In this document: positions 8,127 to 16,719 of the stretch, piece by piece
How positions within the stretch are numbered: position 1 is the first letter of the stretch
Layout: every line of letters begins with the position of its first letter
NCBI GenBank assembly: GCA_007119345.1
Contig: SKPV01000027.1
Span: forward strand, 1-49,105
Direction: 5' to 3'
Length of the DNA stretch: 49,105 nt
Source of the DNA: Halovivax sp.
Lineage (GTDB): Archaea > Halobacteriota > Halobacteria > Halobacteriales > Natrialbaceae
Made by a program: the position numbers and the translations under genes
The notes under the pieces: model-generated
Databases searched by the model: none
Seen by the model: the letters and a program-made list of their open reading frames with translations, nothing else
What the model was told of the DNA's origin: nothing

Positions 8127-8454
8127 GGCGATCACCTCCGGCGGCGCGGCTCGCAGTTTCACCGGTGGCACCGGCGAGGCCTCCCGGTCGGTCGACCCCG
8201 CCGGTCGCAGGCGCGCGAGCGGACATCGAGGCGGTACGGACGGTCGTCAGAAGGGCGTCGATACGACTATCGCGATCGCGGAACCCAGCCGCGGGCCGCG
8301 TCGGACCCGCGGTTGCTGGCCGCAGTGCAGTCGGTTCGAGACATGCGGCCGGAACGACGGGGGCCGAACGCAAAGGCGTTCTGATACGTGACCGCGCGAG
8401 GGCTCGACGCGACGGCGGCGATCGTCGCGGCGCCGGCTGGAGCGATCCGGCCGC

Positions 8455-9369
8455 TCACGGCCGCCCGACGTCCGCGACGGCCCCGAAGGCGTCGACGAGC
8501 GCGTGGCGCTTGACGAGCGCGAAGCCGACCGCCACGAGGCCGAAGCCCACGATCGACAGCGCGCTGATCGACTCGCCGAGGACGAAGACGCCGACGATCG
8601 TGGCGACGACGGGGACGAGATACGCCACCAGCGCCGCCTCGAACGCGCCGTGTTCTTCGAGGATGGCGAAGTAGATCAGGAAGGCGACGGCGGTCGAGAA
8701 GACGCCGAGGTAGACGACCGCGCCGATCGCGGTCGCCGCGGCGGCGTCGCCGCCCGGCAGCTCGCCCGCGCCGAGGCTGACCGCGTGGAGGACGAGCGCG
8801 CCGACGAGCATCGCCCAGCCGGTGAACGCCACGCGATCGATCGTCGGACCGGCCCGCTGGACGAGCACGCCGCCGAGGGCGACGCTCACGACCTGGCCGA
8901 CGATGATGAGCCGCCCGACCGTGTCGCCGGCCAGCAGGTTCCCGGCTTCGGGCTGGATGATGAAGCCCACTCCCAGGAACCCGACGGCGACGCCGGCCGC
9001 GCCGACCGGCGACAGCCGTTCGCCGAGCAGGAACAGGGCCCACACCGCCGTCACGATCGGGACCAGCGACTGCAAGATCGCGGCGACGCCGCTCGGCACC
9101 GTCTGCTGGCCGACGAACAGCAGTCCGTTCCCCGCGACGAGGAAGAGCCCGCCGCCCGCGATGGCCGCCAGATCGTTGCGCGCGCTCGGGCGCCAGCCGT
9201 CGATCCGGACCGCGGCGTACGCGAGCAGGAGGACCGCCGCGACGTCGTACCGGAACGCGGCGAACAGCAGCGGCGGCAGGTACTCCAGCCCGACCGCGAT
9301 CGCGGGGAACGAGAGGCCCCACAGGATCGCCAGCAGGAGGAACAGCGAGGCGTCGAGCGCACGGGACAC
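8455..9369 (-). CDS. DMT superfamily (EamA) transporter
   Basis: Ten-helix drug/metabolite transporter of the EamA family, 304 residues, in the cytoplasmic membrane and probably exporting a small metabolite. Two EamA repeats are seen. The first begins LFLLLAILWGLSFPAIAVGL and contains GLLFVGQQTVPSGVAAIL. The second ends with ALVAYLVPVVATIVGVFVLG and a short basic tail. The GTG at 9369 gives the normal N-terminus (RALDASLFLLLA); the frame is open upstream only because it crosses a GC-rich tandem repeat. The substrate cannot be told from sequence. Confidence 0.9.
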   Translation of the reverse strand: MSRALDASLFLLLAILWGLSFPAIAVGLEYLPPLLFAAFRYDVAAVLLLAYAAVRIDGWRPSARNDLAAIAGGGLFLVAGNGLLFVGQQTVPSGVAAILQSLVPIVTAVWALFLLGERLSPVGAAGVAVGFLGVGFIIQPEAGNLLAGDTVGRLIIVGQVVSVALGGVLVQRAGPTIDRVAFTGWAMLVGALVLHAVSLGAGELPGGDAAAATAIGAVVYLGVFSTAVAFLIYFAILEEHGAFEAALVAYLVPVVATIVGVFVLGESISALSIVGFGLVAVGFALVKRHALVDAFGAVADVGRP

Positions 9370-9422
9370 GGGGCGGGATTGGGGAGAGCGGCGCAAGACG
9401 TTGGCGATTCCGGAAGCGTGCG

Positions 9423-9570
9423 GCCGCCTCACCGAACCGGCCGGCCGGGGCCACCTCACCGAACCGGCCGGCCGGGGCCGCCTCACCGATACCGGTCGGC
9501 CGGGGCCGCCTCACCGATACCGGCCGGCCGGGGCCGCCTCACCGATACCGGCCGGCCGGGGCCGCCTCAC
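9423..9570 (+). repeat. 27-28 bp minisatellite, about 5 copies
   Basis: Tandem units with core CCTCACCGATACCGGCCGG, length 28, or 27 where GATACC is replaced by GAACC. The array fills the gap between the divergent DMT transporter and VOC genes. The single-base length change breaks any reading frame, so the array is non-coding. Confidence 0.9.
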
Positions 9571-9601
9571 TTACCACCACTCGGGGCGTACCGCGACTAT
9601 C

Positions 9602-10477
9602 GTGTCGTCCGCCGAACCAACGCTTCCCGCCGACACCGCGATCGGGCGCGCCGCCCTGCGCGTGGCGGACGTCGCCCCCGCGATAGACTTCTACCGCGAC
9701 GTCGTCGGCCTCGCCGTCCTCTCGCGCACCGACGACCGCGCGTCGCTCGGCGTCGACGACGTCTCCCTCCTCGAACTCCGCGCGGCGCCGGAGGCGCCGG
9801 CGCGCCGGGGCGCGGGACTATTCCACAACGCGTTCCGCGTCCCGTCGCGCGCGGCCCTCGGCGACGCCCTGGCACGGATCCGCGACCGCTGGGAACTCGA
9901 CGGCGCGGCGGACCACGGCGTCAGCGAGGCGCTCTACTGTTCGGACCCGGCGGGCAACGGCGTGGAGATCTACCGCGACCGTCCCCGGAGGGAGTGGCCG
10001 ATCGCCGACGACGGGCGGGTGGCGATGGTGACGGCGCCGCTCGACCTGGCTGCGGTCACGGCGGCGACGGACGGGAACGTCTCTGCGGGAGGCGAGTCGA
10101 CCGTCCCCCCTGGAACCGACCTGGGGCACGTCCACCTGGAGGTGACCGCGCTCGACCCGGCTCGCGAGTTCTACGTCGAAACGCTCGGACTCCGGGTCCG
10201 CCAGGAGATGGACGACTCGGCGCTGTTCCTCGCGGCGGGCGAGTACCACCACCACGTCGGGCTGAACACCTGGAACGGGCGGAGGAAGCCGGCAGGGGGA
10301 CGCGGACTCGACTGGTTCGAACTCGTCGTGCCCGACGCCGACGCGCTGGCGGCGGCCCGCGACCGGCTCGAGGCGGCCGGCGTCGGCGTCGCCGACCAGG
10401 CCGGCGTCGGCGAGACGGTCGGCTTCGAGACGGCGGATCCCGACGGGATCCGGATTCGGCTTCGCGCCGCGACGTGA
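9602..10477 (+). CDS. VOC (glyoxalase/extradiol dioxygenase fold) family protein with two VOC modules
   Basis: A 291-residue protein with two vicinal-oxygen-chelate modules, as in CatE-type dioxygenases. Module 1 runs about 13-130 (IGRAALRVADVAPAIDFYRD, later SDPAGNGVEIYRD). Module 2 runs about 175-290 (LGHVHLEVTALDPAREFY, YHHHVGLNTW, TADPDGIRIRL). Possible metal ligands are His in LGHVHLEV, His in YHHHVGLN and a distal acidic residue. The reaction is unknown; ring-cleaving dioxygenase or isomerase activity is possible. The start is a GTG at 9602, directly after the minisatellite. The gene stands alone, convergent with the next minus-strand lipoprotein gene. Confidence 0.88.
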   Translation: MSSAEPTLPADTAIGRAALRVADVAPAIDFYRDVVGLAVLSRTDDRASLGVDDVSLLELRAAPEAPARRGAGLFHNAFRVPSRAALGDALARIRDRWELDGAADHGVSEALYCSDPAGNGVEIYRDRPRREWPIADDGRVAMVTAPLDLAAVTAATDGNVSAGGESTVPPGTDLGHVHLEVTALDPAREFYVETLGLRVRQEMDDSALFLAAGEYHHHVGLNTWNGRRKPAGGRGLDWFELVVPDADALAAARDRLEAAGVGVADQAGVGETVGFETADPDGIRIRLRAAT

Positions 10478-10515
10478 CCGTCGGCGGCTCTCCCCGCCGC
10501 CGACGCGCCGCCGGC

Positions 10516-11466
10516 TCAGGGGAGCGAGGTGACGTCGATCGGTTCGAGTTCGACCGTCGGAAGCGAGCCGTCGACGATCACGAACCGGCCGCTCCGGCTC
10601 GCGTCGACCGAGTCGTAGACGGCGTAGATGTCGGGGAGGTCCCGCGGACGCCCCTCCCGGCGCTCGGGCAGCTCTCGTAACCCCTCGAGGAACTCCTCGT
10701 CGAGCAGACGGTCGTCGGCGGCGTCGTCGGCCGTCTCGTGGACCCGAACCGCCCGATACCGGGCGGCGGCCCCGTCCAACGAGACGCGGATGGCTCGCGG
10801 AGCGGGCCCGCCGAAGCCGTTCACGGTCACGTACGTCCCGCCGCCCAGTTCGTCCACGAGGGTCTCGGCGACCTCGTCCCCGTCGACGAAGCGGTCCGCG
10901 TCGCCGGAACCAGTGTCCAGGATCGCCCTCGTGTAGTCGAGGGCCGCCTCCGGCGGCGCGTCCCGGACGACCGCCACCGAGTCTCCGCCGACGGCGACTC
11001 CAGCCACCAGATCCGGATTCGCGGCCGATGGGACCGCGTAGAGTCGATGATCGCCGTGCTCGCCCCGCCGCTCGGCTCGTTCGGACACCTCGTCCGCGAG
11101 GTCGTCGACCGACCCGACGGCGACCTCCCACGTCCGCGTGGAATCCGCGATGCGGAGCTCGATATCGGCGGGGTCCACCTCGACGGTCGCCTCGCCGGCC
11201 CGGATCGTTCCGCGGTCGGGACCGACTTCGTCGACGACGTCCTCGGGGAGCCGATCGCTGTCGGCCTCGATATCCGGCGAGACGACGGTGCAGGTAGCGT
11301 CGTCGGCGCCGCGAACGCGCTCTTGGGCGGCGAGCATCTCCTCGCCGAGCCACGCGTGGTACTCCGGCCCGCGGTCGTCCGCGCCGGGTATCGCGGACGC
11401 ACAGCCCGCGACCAGCGCACCGATCGTCGTCCCACCCGCAACGAGCACGCGTCGCCTGTACTGCAT
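10516..11466 (-). CDS. Predicted secreted lipoprotein of unknown function
   Basis: The 316-residue protein starts MQYRRRVLVAGG and has a lipobox LVAGC at about residues 18-22, preceded by two arginines. This suggests Tat-type export with lipid anchoring, as is common in haloarchaea. The mature part is acidic and soluble. I do not recognise a domain; a possible feature is a C-terminal half rich in short beta-like segments (YVTVNGFGGPAPRAIRVSL). The ATG at 11466 is supported by the signal peptide and by an AT-rich GGATTTTCC about 28 nt upstream. The longer open frame upstream is repeat-derived. It is probably monocistronic. Confidence 0.8.
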   Translation of the reverse strand: MQYRRRVLVAGGTTIGALVAGCASAIPGADDRGPEYHAWLGEEMLAAQERVRGADDATCTVVSPDIEADSDRLPEDVVDEVGPDRGTIRAGEATVEVDPADIELRIADSTRTWEVAVGSVDDLADEVSERAERRGEHGDHRLYAVPSAANPDLVAGVAVGGDSVAVVRDAPPEAALDYTRAILDTGSGDADRFVDGDEVAETLVDELGGGTYVTVNGFGGPAPRAIRVSLDGAAARYRAVRVHETADDAADDRLLDEEFLEGLRELPERREGRPRDLPDIYAVYDSVDASRSGRFVIVDGSLPTVELEPIDVTSLP

Positions 11467-11512
11467 ACGGTACGGCTGCGCGAACGGCCGGAAAATCCTG
11501 TCGGCCGTCGGG

Positions 11513-11568
11513 GTCGACTCCGGAACGGTTGTCCGTCGAAGTCGACTCCGGAACGGCTGTCGGGTCGG
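11513..11568 (+). repeat. 28-bp tandem duplication
   Basis: Two adjacent 28-bp units, 11513-11540 and 11541-11568, both starting GTCGACTCCGGAACGG. They lie in the gap upstream of the lipoprotein gene. Confidence 0.75.
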
Positions 11569-11597
11569 GAGCGGACGCCGTCGACGGGGGCGCGGAC

Positions 11598-11683
11598 GCT
11601 CACCGCGCGCTCGGCGAGCAGCGGTCGAACAGCACCCGAAGCTCACCGCGCGATCGGCGAGTAGCGGTCGGTCAGCGCCCAGA
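11598..11683 (+). repeat. 43-bp tandem duplication overlapping a gene end
   Basis: Units 11598-11640 and 11641-11683 share GCTCACCGCGCG, TCGGCGAG and AGCGGTCG blocks. The second unit contains the last codons and the stop of the DUF6069-like membrane gene, and the first is an intergenic copy. The 3' end of a gene has therefore been copied outward. Confidence 0.7.
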
Positions 11684-12071
11684 CGCAGGCGGCGGCGACG
11701 GCGACGTGCATGATCATCAGAACGATCACGGCGGGAACGGTCGCGTCCGCGTCGTACTCCAACAGCGCCAGGTCGGGCGCGAACGAGAGGACCAGGACCG
11801 CCGCCGCGACGACGACGAACGTCCGGTCGGGCGCGTCGGAGCGTCGGGTGATCGCGCCGTAGACGATCGTCGCGCCGATCGCGCCCAGGACGGTCAGCAA
11901 CGCCACGGGCGGAACCGAGAGCGCGTCGAACGGCTCGACGATGCCGCTGGAAAGCACCGCGGCCAGTATCGCCAGGTTGACTAGCAGCGATACGACGACG
12001 GCGAGGCCGCCGCGCACCGCGAGCGTCTGCGTCGGGATCGTCCCACTCGTCGCGTCGAATCTCGAGCCCAT
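11643..12071 (-). CDS. Four-helix membrane protein, DUF6069-like
   Basis: A 142-residue integral membrane protein with four hydrophobic segments at about 22-43, 53-73, 84-103 and 110-130. Its layout (N-terminal soluble stretch, PPVALLTVLGAIGATIVYG, then a short SPIAR tail) resembles the DUF6069 family. Function unknown. The ATG at 12071 gives a short hydrophilic leader before helix 1. The 3' end lies within a 43-bp duplication. Confidence 0.75.
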   Translation of the reverse strand: MGSRFDATSGTIPTQTLAVRGGLAVVVSLLVNLAILAAVLSSGIVEPFDALSVPPVALLTVLGAIGATIVYGAITRRSDAPDRTFVVVAAAVLVLSFAPDLALLEYDADATVPAVIVLMIMHVAVAAACVWALTDRYSPIAR

Positions 12072-12137
12072 CGGTCAGTCGGTGCGGTTTGGCCCCCCGA
12101 CTGTTCAGTGTATCCATCCGCGCCGCTCGACGACTCG

Positions 12138-12203
12138 GCTCGGCGAACGGCCGTCGCCTGTAACCGGCCGGGTCGGCGAACGGCCGTGGCCCGTAGCCGG
12201 CCG
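12138..12203 (+). repeat. 33-bp tandem duplication
   Basis: Two 33-bp units at 12138-12170 and 12171-12203 share TCGGCGAACGGCCGT and end in CCGGCCG. A truncated third starts at 12204. The repeat lies in the intergenic stretch between the divergent DUF6069-like and ThDP-enzyme genes. Confidence 0.75.
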
Positions 12204-12361
12204 AGTCGGCGCGTCAACCCGCGTGACTCGACGATCAGTCGGCCTTCTCCGCCCGGATATCGACGAATGCGACGGAAACGCACGTCGGAAGTACGTCCCT
12301 CGGCAGCGGCCCTCGGATGCGAGACGCCCCGGCTAAGTACCCGCCGCGCGAACGCTGGCGC

Positions 12362-14020
12362 ATGCAGGTCAGCAGCGCGGTCGTCGACCGGCTCGCCGAG
12401 AGCGGGATCGAGGCCGTCTTCGGTATCCCGGGCAAGCAGACGCTCCCGCTGAACGAGGCCATCGACGGGCGCGACGACGTCCGGTTCGTGATGGCCCGCC
12501 ACGAGACCGCGGTCACCCACCAGGCGTGGGGCTACGCGGAGACCAGCGGGAAGACCGCGGCGACGGTCGTCGTCCCCGGGCCGGGCGACATGAACGCGAT
12601 GAACGGGCTGAAGAACGCGCGCAACGACTGCACGCCGCTGGTGCACCTCGCGGTCGAGACCGAACCCGAGATCCGCGGCGGCGAGGGCATCCACGAGACG
12701 CCGCCCGAGACCTACGACACCGTCGTGAAGGAGAACGTCCTCGTCGAGCGCCCGGAGGGGACGGTCGCGGCGCTCGCGGAGGCGATCGCGATCGCCGAGA
12801 CGCCGCCGAAGGGCCCCGTCCGGGTCGGGATCCCGAAGAACTTCCTGAAACGAGACGTCGCGCTCGCCGCGGCGCCCGAGTACCCGCGTGAGGGGCCCAC
12901 GGGCGTGCCGGACGAGAGCGTCTCGGCGGCCGTCGAGCTGCTCGCCGGGGCGAGCGACCCCGTCGTGATCGCCGGCGGCGGCGTCCGGGCGTCGGGGGCG
13001 AGCGAGGAGCTGGAAGCGGTCGCGACGCGGCTCGACGCGCCCGTCGTGACCACGTACAAGGGCAAGGGCGTGCTCCCCGAAGACCACCCGCTGTCGGCGG
13101 GCGCGCTCTCGGGAAGCGCCCCGCCGGCGCTGCTCGAGTTGCTCGCCGAGGCCGACGCGGCGCTGGCCGTCGGGACCAACTTCGACGCCGTCGCCACGCG
13201 CGCCTGGTCGGTCGACGTCCCCGACGATCTCGTCCACGTCACCCTCGACCCCGACGACCTGGGGACGGGCTACGGACCCGCGGTGAGCGTGCTCGCAGAC
13301 GCGGACGAAGCGCTCTCGGCGATCGACGGGGCGCTGGGGGACCGCGGCGTCGAGGCGCCTTCGAGCGCCGACGCGACCCCGGGCGCCGAGCGGGCGCGCG
13401 CCGTTCGCCGGGACTTCGACGAGCGGGTCGACGAACTCCGCGTCGACGGGGCGCCGCTGACCTCCGTCGCGGCGCTCGAGACCGTCCGCGAGGCGCTGTC
13501 CCGCGATACCGTCGTCGCCGCCGACGCCGGCGGCTTCCGCGTCTGGGGGCTGAACGCCTTCGCCGCCTACGGCCCGCGCTCGTACGTCAATCCCGGCTCC
13601 TGGGCGACGATGGGGACCGGCCTCCCGTCGGGGATCGGGGCCCAGGTCGCGAACCCGGACGCGGACGTGGCGGTGCTCACCGGCGACGGCGGGCTGATGA
13701 TGTGCGTCCACGAGCTGCACACGGCGGTGGCCGAGGAGCTGCCGATCACGGTCGTCGCCTTCCGGAACGAGGACTACGCGATCATCAGCGAGGAGGCCGA
13801 GCGATCCTACGCCCTGTCCGAGAGCGCCTACGGCTGGGCCGACGCCCCCATCGACTTCGTCGCGCTCGCCGAGAGCCTGGGGATGCGTGCGGTGCGGGCG
13901 GCGGACGCGAGTGCGGTCGCGGAGGCCGTCGCGGAGGCCGTCGCGGCGGACGAACCCGTGCTCGTCGAAGTACCGACGGATCCACGGGAGCCGCAGGCGA
14001 GCGAGTGGCTGACCGAGTGA
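12362..14020 (+). CDS. Thiamine diphosphate-dependent enzyme, acetolactate synthase-like
   Basis: A 552-residue ThDP enzyme with the three-domain layout of acetolactate synthase, benzoylformate decarboxylase and related enzymes. The PYR domain (about 1-170) carries the catalytic glutamate in MARHETAVTHQA. The central domain contains VVIAGGGVRASG. The PP domain (about 375-552) has GDGGLMM and a downstream FRNED where the Mg/ThDP motif ends. The exact reaction is unclear; candidates are acetolactate synthase-type carboligation or 2-oxoacid decarboxylation. No ilvN regulatory-subunit gene is nearby, so a catabolic or unassigned role is more likely than branched-chain amino acid synthesis. The ATG at 12362 is favoured; a GGCTAAGTACC box lies about 28 nt upstream. 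Confidence 0.88.
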   Translation: MQVSSAVVDRLAESGIEAVFGIPGKQTLPLNEAIDGRDDVRFVMARHETAVTHQAWGYAETSGKTAATVVVPGPGDMNAMNGLKNARNDCTPLVHLAVETEPEIRGGEGIHETPPETYDTVVKENVLVERPEGTVAALAEAIAIAETPPKGPVRVGIPKNFLKRDVALAAAPEYPREGPTGVPDESVSAAVELLAGASDPVVIAGGGVRASGASEELEAVATRLDAPVVTTYKGKGVLPEDHPLSAGALSGSAPPALLELLAEADAALAVGTNFDAVATRAWSVDVPDDLVHVTLDPDDLGTGYGPAVSVLADADEALSAIDGALGDRGVEAPSSADATPGAERARAVRRDFDERVDELRVDGAPLTSVAALETVREALSRDTVVAADAGGFRVWGLNAFAAYGPRSYVNPGSWATMGTGLPSGIGAQVANPDADVAVLTGDGGLMMCVHELHTAVAEELPITVVAFRNEDYAIISEEAERSYALSESAYGWADAPIDFVALAESLGMRAVRAADASAVAEAVAEAVAADEPVLVEVPTDPREPQASEWLTE

Positions 14021-14167
14021 CGCCGGTTTCGGCGGCCGGCGGTGGGGCACCGTTCCCGACGCGCGTCGGTAGTCGTCGATCGGGTTCCGCCGTCGGGCGC
14101 CGCCGACAGCGGCTCGCAACCGGCCGCCGCGCCGCGACCGCTCCCAGCGCCTCGATCGCCCTCGCCG

Positions 14168-15262
14168 TCAGTCCCCGACGCCGACCGCGTCGGCCCACGC
14201 CTCGAGCCACTCCTCCTGGGCCTCGACCAGGTCCCCGTAGTCGAGCGAGATCGACTCGATCGGCTCGTCCGCGAACGCCGTCACGTCGTCTGACAGGTCG
14301 AGCTCGTCCGGGTCGACACTCGGAAACCGGTCGGTCCGCTCGACCAGCTCCGCCTGGACCTCGTTCGAGAGCAGCGCGTCCACGAACTCGTGGGCGAGCT
14401 CCCGGCGCGGCGTGCCGTCGAAGATCGCGACGTACGTCGGCCGGGCGTATCCGCGGTCGTCGGGGTAGGCGACCCGGTGGCGGTCGGGGTCCTCGCCGGC
14501 GCGGCCCGCGGTGACCCGGCGGCTGGCGCGTCCGGCGAGCAGCGCGTCGGGGTCGGCGAGGTATGCGTCGTGTGCGTCCGACCAGGTGGGCTCGACGCGG
14601 ACACCGCCGTCGCGGAGCTCGCGCCAGCGGGTGAACGCCTCGTCCTCGCCGAACTCGGCGACGGTCCAGTGCAGGAACGACCGGCCGACGGCGGACGCCC
14701 GGGCGTCCGGGACGACGAGGGTCTCCGCGTACGTGGATTCGACGAGGTCGCCGAACGACGTCGGCGGGTTCGCGTCGGCGTCGTGCAGGAGGCAGGTGTA
14801 GTCGGCCAGGACGGCCAGCGCGCGATCGTGGGGGTCCGCGAGGCTGAATCGGGGCCGCGGTCGGTGGTCGTTGGTCAGCGACCCGCGATCGAGGGGGCGG
14901 AACACGGCGGACGTGGCCTGTCCGGCCCTGGCGACGTCGGACGCGGCGAGCCCGAGGTAGACGTCGGCGCCGAACGGCACGTCGCGGCGGGCGCGCTCGA
15001 GGAAGTAGTCGAGCCCGGTTTCGGGGCTGATCCACGTGATCTCGGCGTCTTCGCGGCCCTCCGGGAAGCGCTCGGCGAGCCACCGCCCGGGGCCGTCTTC
15101 CGGTCTGACGAACGGCTCGGGGGCGACGACCCGGAGCACGCCTTCGTCGTCGTTTTCCTCTTCCTCCTCGGGAGGCTCGTCCTCCGCCTCGCGTTCGAGA
15201 CACCCCGCGAGCGTTGCTCCCGCGAGGCCGCCGAGCGCGGCGAGGGCGGTCCGCCGGTCCAT
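14168..15262 (-). CDS. Thiamine-type ABC transporter substrate-binding lipoprotein
   Basis: A 364-residue periplasmic-type binding protein anchored by lipid: an RR signal (MDRRTALAALGG) is followed by the lipobox LAGC (residues 18-21) and an acidic linker. The body resembles ThiB/iron-type SBPs: LRVVAPEPF, ITWISPETGLDYFLERA, DVYLGLAASD and RPTYVAIFDGTPRRELAHEF. Thiamine (or its phosphates) is the likeliest ligand, by similarity to haloarchaeal thiamine SBPs; this is an inference. No permease or ATPase gene is adjacent, so it must work with a transporter encoded elsewhere. A minus-strand CTTATACC box lies about 28 nt before the ATG. Confidence 0.82.
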   Translation of the reverse strand: MDRRTALAALGGLAGATLAGCLEREAEDEPPEEEEENDDEGVLRVVAPEPFVRPEDGPGRWLAERFPEGREDAEITWISPETGLDYFLERARRDVPFGADVYLGLAASDVARAGQATSAVFRPLDRGSLTNDHRPRPRFSLADPHDRALAVLADYTCLLHDADANPPTSFGDLVESTYAETLVVPDARASAVGRSFLHWTVAEFGEDEAFTRWRELRDGGVRVEPTWSDAHDAYLADPDALLAGRASRRVTAGRAGEDPDRHRVAYPDDRGYARPTYVAIFDGTPRRELAHEFVDALLSNEVQAELVERTDRFPSVDPDELDLSDDVTAFADEPIESISLDYGDLVEAQEEWLEAWADAVGVGD

Positions 15263-15285
15263 CACCGGATCTAAGTCGGTGTCGG

Positions 15286-15293
15286 GTATAAGC
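15286..15293 (-). promoter_or_regulatory. TATA-like box of the thiamine-type SBP gene
   Basis: Minus-strand GCTTATAC is an isolated AT-rich box about 28 nt upstream of the ATG at 15262, consistent with a leaderless mRNA. Confidence 0.55.
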
Positions 15294-15402
15294 CTCCGGT
15301 CGTGACGATCCTCACCGACGGCGGAGTCGGCGTCCGCGCCGGGACGCCGAGAGGCCACCGACCTGACCAAAAGACTATGCGGACCGGCTGAGAGTCACGA
15401 CC

Positions 15403-16536
15403 GTGACGCCCGACATCGACCGACGGTACGCGCTCGGGGGCGCGGTCCTCGTTCTCGGCCTCCTCACGGGGGCCATCCTCCTCGAGGTGATGGGGACGAT
15501 CCTCTTCGCGATCACCGTCGCGTACGTCCTCGTTCCCGTCCAGCGCTGGCTCGTCCGCCGGGGACTCAGCGAGTGGACGTCGGCGGTCGCGGCGACGCTC
15601 GTCGGATTCGTGGGGGCGCTGGCGGTGTTCGCGCCGATCTTCGTCACCGTCTACTACCGCCTGGACGAGCTGGAGGCGCTGATCCGGGGGCTTCCGTCGG
15701 AGGTACCGATCAGCGCGTTCGGCGAGACGGTCGTCCTGGAGGCGGCGGCGATCCGGGACCCGGTGCTCGACTGGGTGCAGGCGGCCGCGTTCTCGATCGC
15801 CGCGGCGCTGCCCGTCCTCGTGATCAAGTTCGCGCTGTTCGTGATCTTGCTGTTCGCGCTCTTGTTGAAGGGACGGGCCGCGGCGAAGGCGGCGGTCGCG
15901 CCGGTGCCGCCGGCGTACCGCGACATCGTCTACGCGCTCGCCGCCAGGGCCCGCGAGACGCTGTACGCGATCTACGTCCTGCAGCTCGCCACCGGCGTCG
16001 CGACGCTGCTGATCGGCTACCCGCTGTTCTGGCTGCTGGGGTACGAACCGGCGTTCACGCTGGCGATGATCGCCGCCATCCTGCAGTTCGTCCCCATCAT
16101 CGGCCCGAGCCTCCTGATCCTCCCGCTCGCCGGGTACGAGGTCGTCCAGGGCGATCTGGTGGCCGCCGCCCTCGTCGGCGTGCTCGGCGTGGCGCTGGTC
16201 GCGTGGTTCCCGGACGTCTACGTCCGACCGAAGTTGGCGCGACGATCGGCGGGTCTCCCGGGAAGCCTCTACTTCGTCGGCTTCACCGGCGGCCTGTTCA
16301 CGCTCGGGCCGATCGGGATCGTGATGGGGCCGCTGATCGTCGCGGTCTTCGTCGAGGCCGTCGAGTTGCTGGCCGAGGAGGTGAACGCGGGCGAGTTCGA
16401 GCGCTTCGACGCGCTCGGCGACGAGATGCTGCCGGACGCGCCCGACGCGAGCGCCGCGGAGGACGCCCCCGCGGATCCGGCCGGCGGCCAGGGTGCGGTC
16501 TTCGCCGAGGACGAGATCCCCGACGCGAACGAGTAG
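15403..16536 (+). CDS. AI-2E family transporter (putative permease)
   Basis: A 377-residue membrane protein of the AI-2E/YdiK/PerM family, with 7-8 predicted helices. The first helices (YALGGAVLVLGLLTGAILLE) are followed by the amphipathic, soluble segment typical of the family (about residues 75-130). The conserved late block contains AIYVLQLATGVATLLIGYPL, FVPIIGPSLLILP and a final LGPIGIVMGPL. Members have been linked to export of signals or to Na+/H+ exchange, but the substrate here is not known. The start is a GTG at 15403, with an AAAAGACTATGC box about 26 nt upstream. The C-terminal acidic tail is haloarchaeal in style. Confidence 0.9.
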   Translation: MTPDIDRRYALGGAVLVLGLLTGAILLEVMGTILFAITVAYVLVPVQRWLVRRGLSEWTSAVAATLVGFVGALAVFAPIFVTVYYRLDELEALIRGLPSEVPISAFGETVVLEAAAIRDPVLDWVQAAAFSIAAALPVLVIKFALFVILLFALLLKGRAAAKAAVAPVPPAYRDIVYALAARARETLYAIYVLQLATGVATLLIGYPLFWLLGYEPAFTLAMIAAILQFVPIIGPSLLILPLAGYEVVQGDLVAAALVGVLGVALVAWFPDVYVRPKLARRSAGLPGSLYFVGFTGGLFTLGPIGIVMGPLIVAVFVEAVELLAEEVNAGEFERFDALGDEMLPDAPDASAAEDAPADPAGGQGAVFAEDEIPDANE

Positions 16537-16537
16537 C

Positions 16538-16629
16538 CGACGCACGTCCGCGGGAGTGGCCGCCGAACGTCCGCGGGAGTGACTGACGCACGTTCGTGGG
16601 AGCAACTGACGCACGTCTGTGGGAGCGAC
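16538..16629 (+). repeat. 23-bp minisatellite, 4 copies
   Basis: Four 23-bp units at 16538, 16561, 16584 and 16607, with core ACGCACGT and GGGAGTG/GGGAGCA. The first begins two bases after the stop codon of the AI-2E gene. The unit length is not a multiple of three. Confidence 0.88.
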
Positions 16630-16719
16630 TGACAGTCGGGTATCGCCGGGCGGCCCGGTACGCGCGAGCGTCGGCCCGCGTCGGCGGGTTTTTTGACGTC
16701 CCCGGCCGCGCTGGTAGGT

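Noticed and set aside
8289..8312. Hairpin CCGCGGG-10-CCCGCGG as a terminator of the DMT gene
   Set aside because: A perfect 7-bp stem but no following T-run, and haloarchaeal termination depends mainly on T-rich tracts. Such stems occur by chance in DNA this GC-rich.
8503..10680. Long plus-strand frame across the DMT transporter gene
   Set aside because: Antisense to a clear ten-helix transporter; Asp/Arg-rich low-quality sequence.
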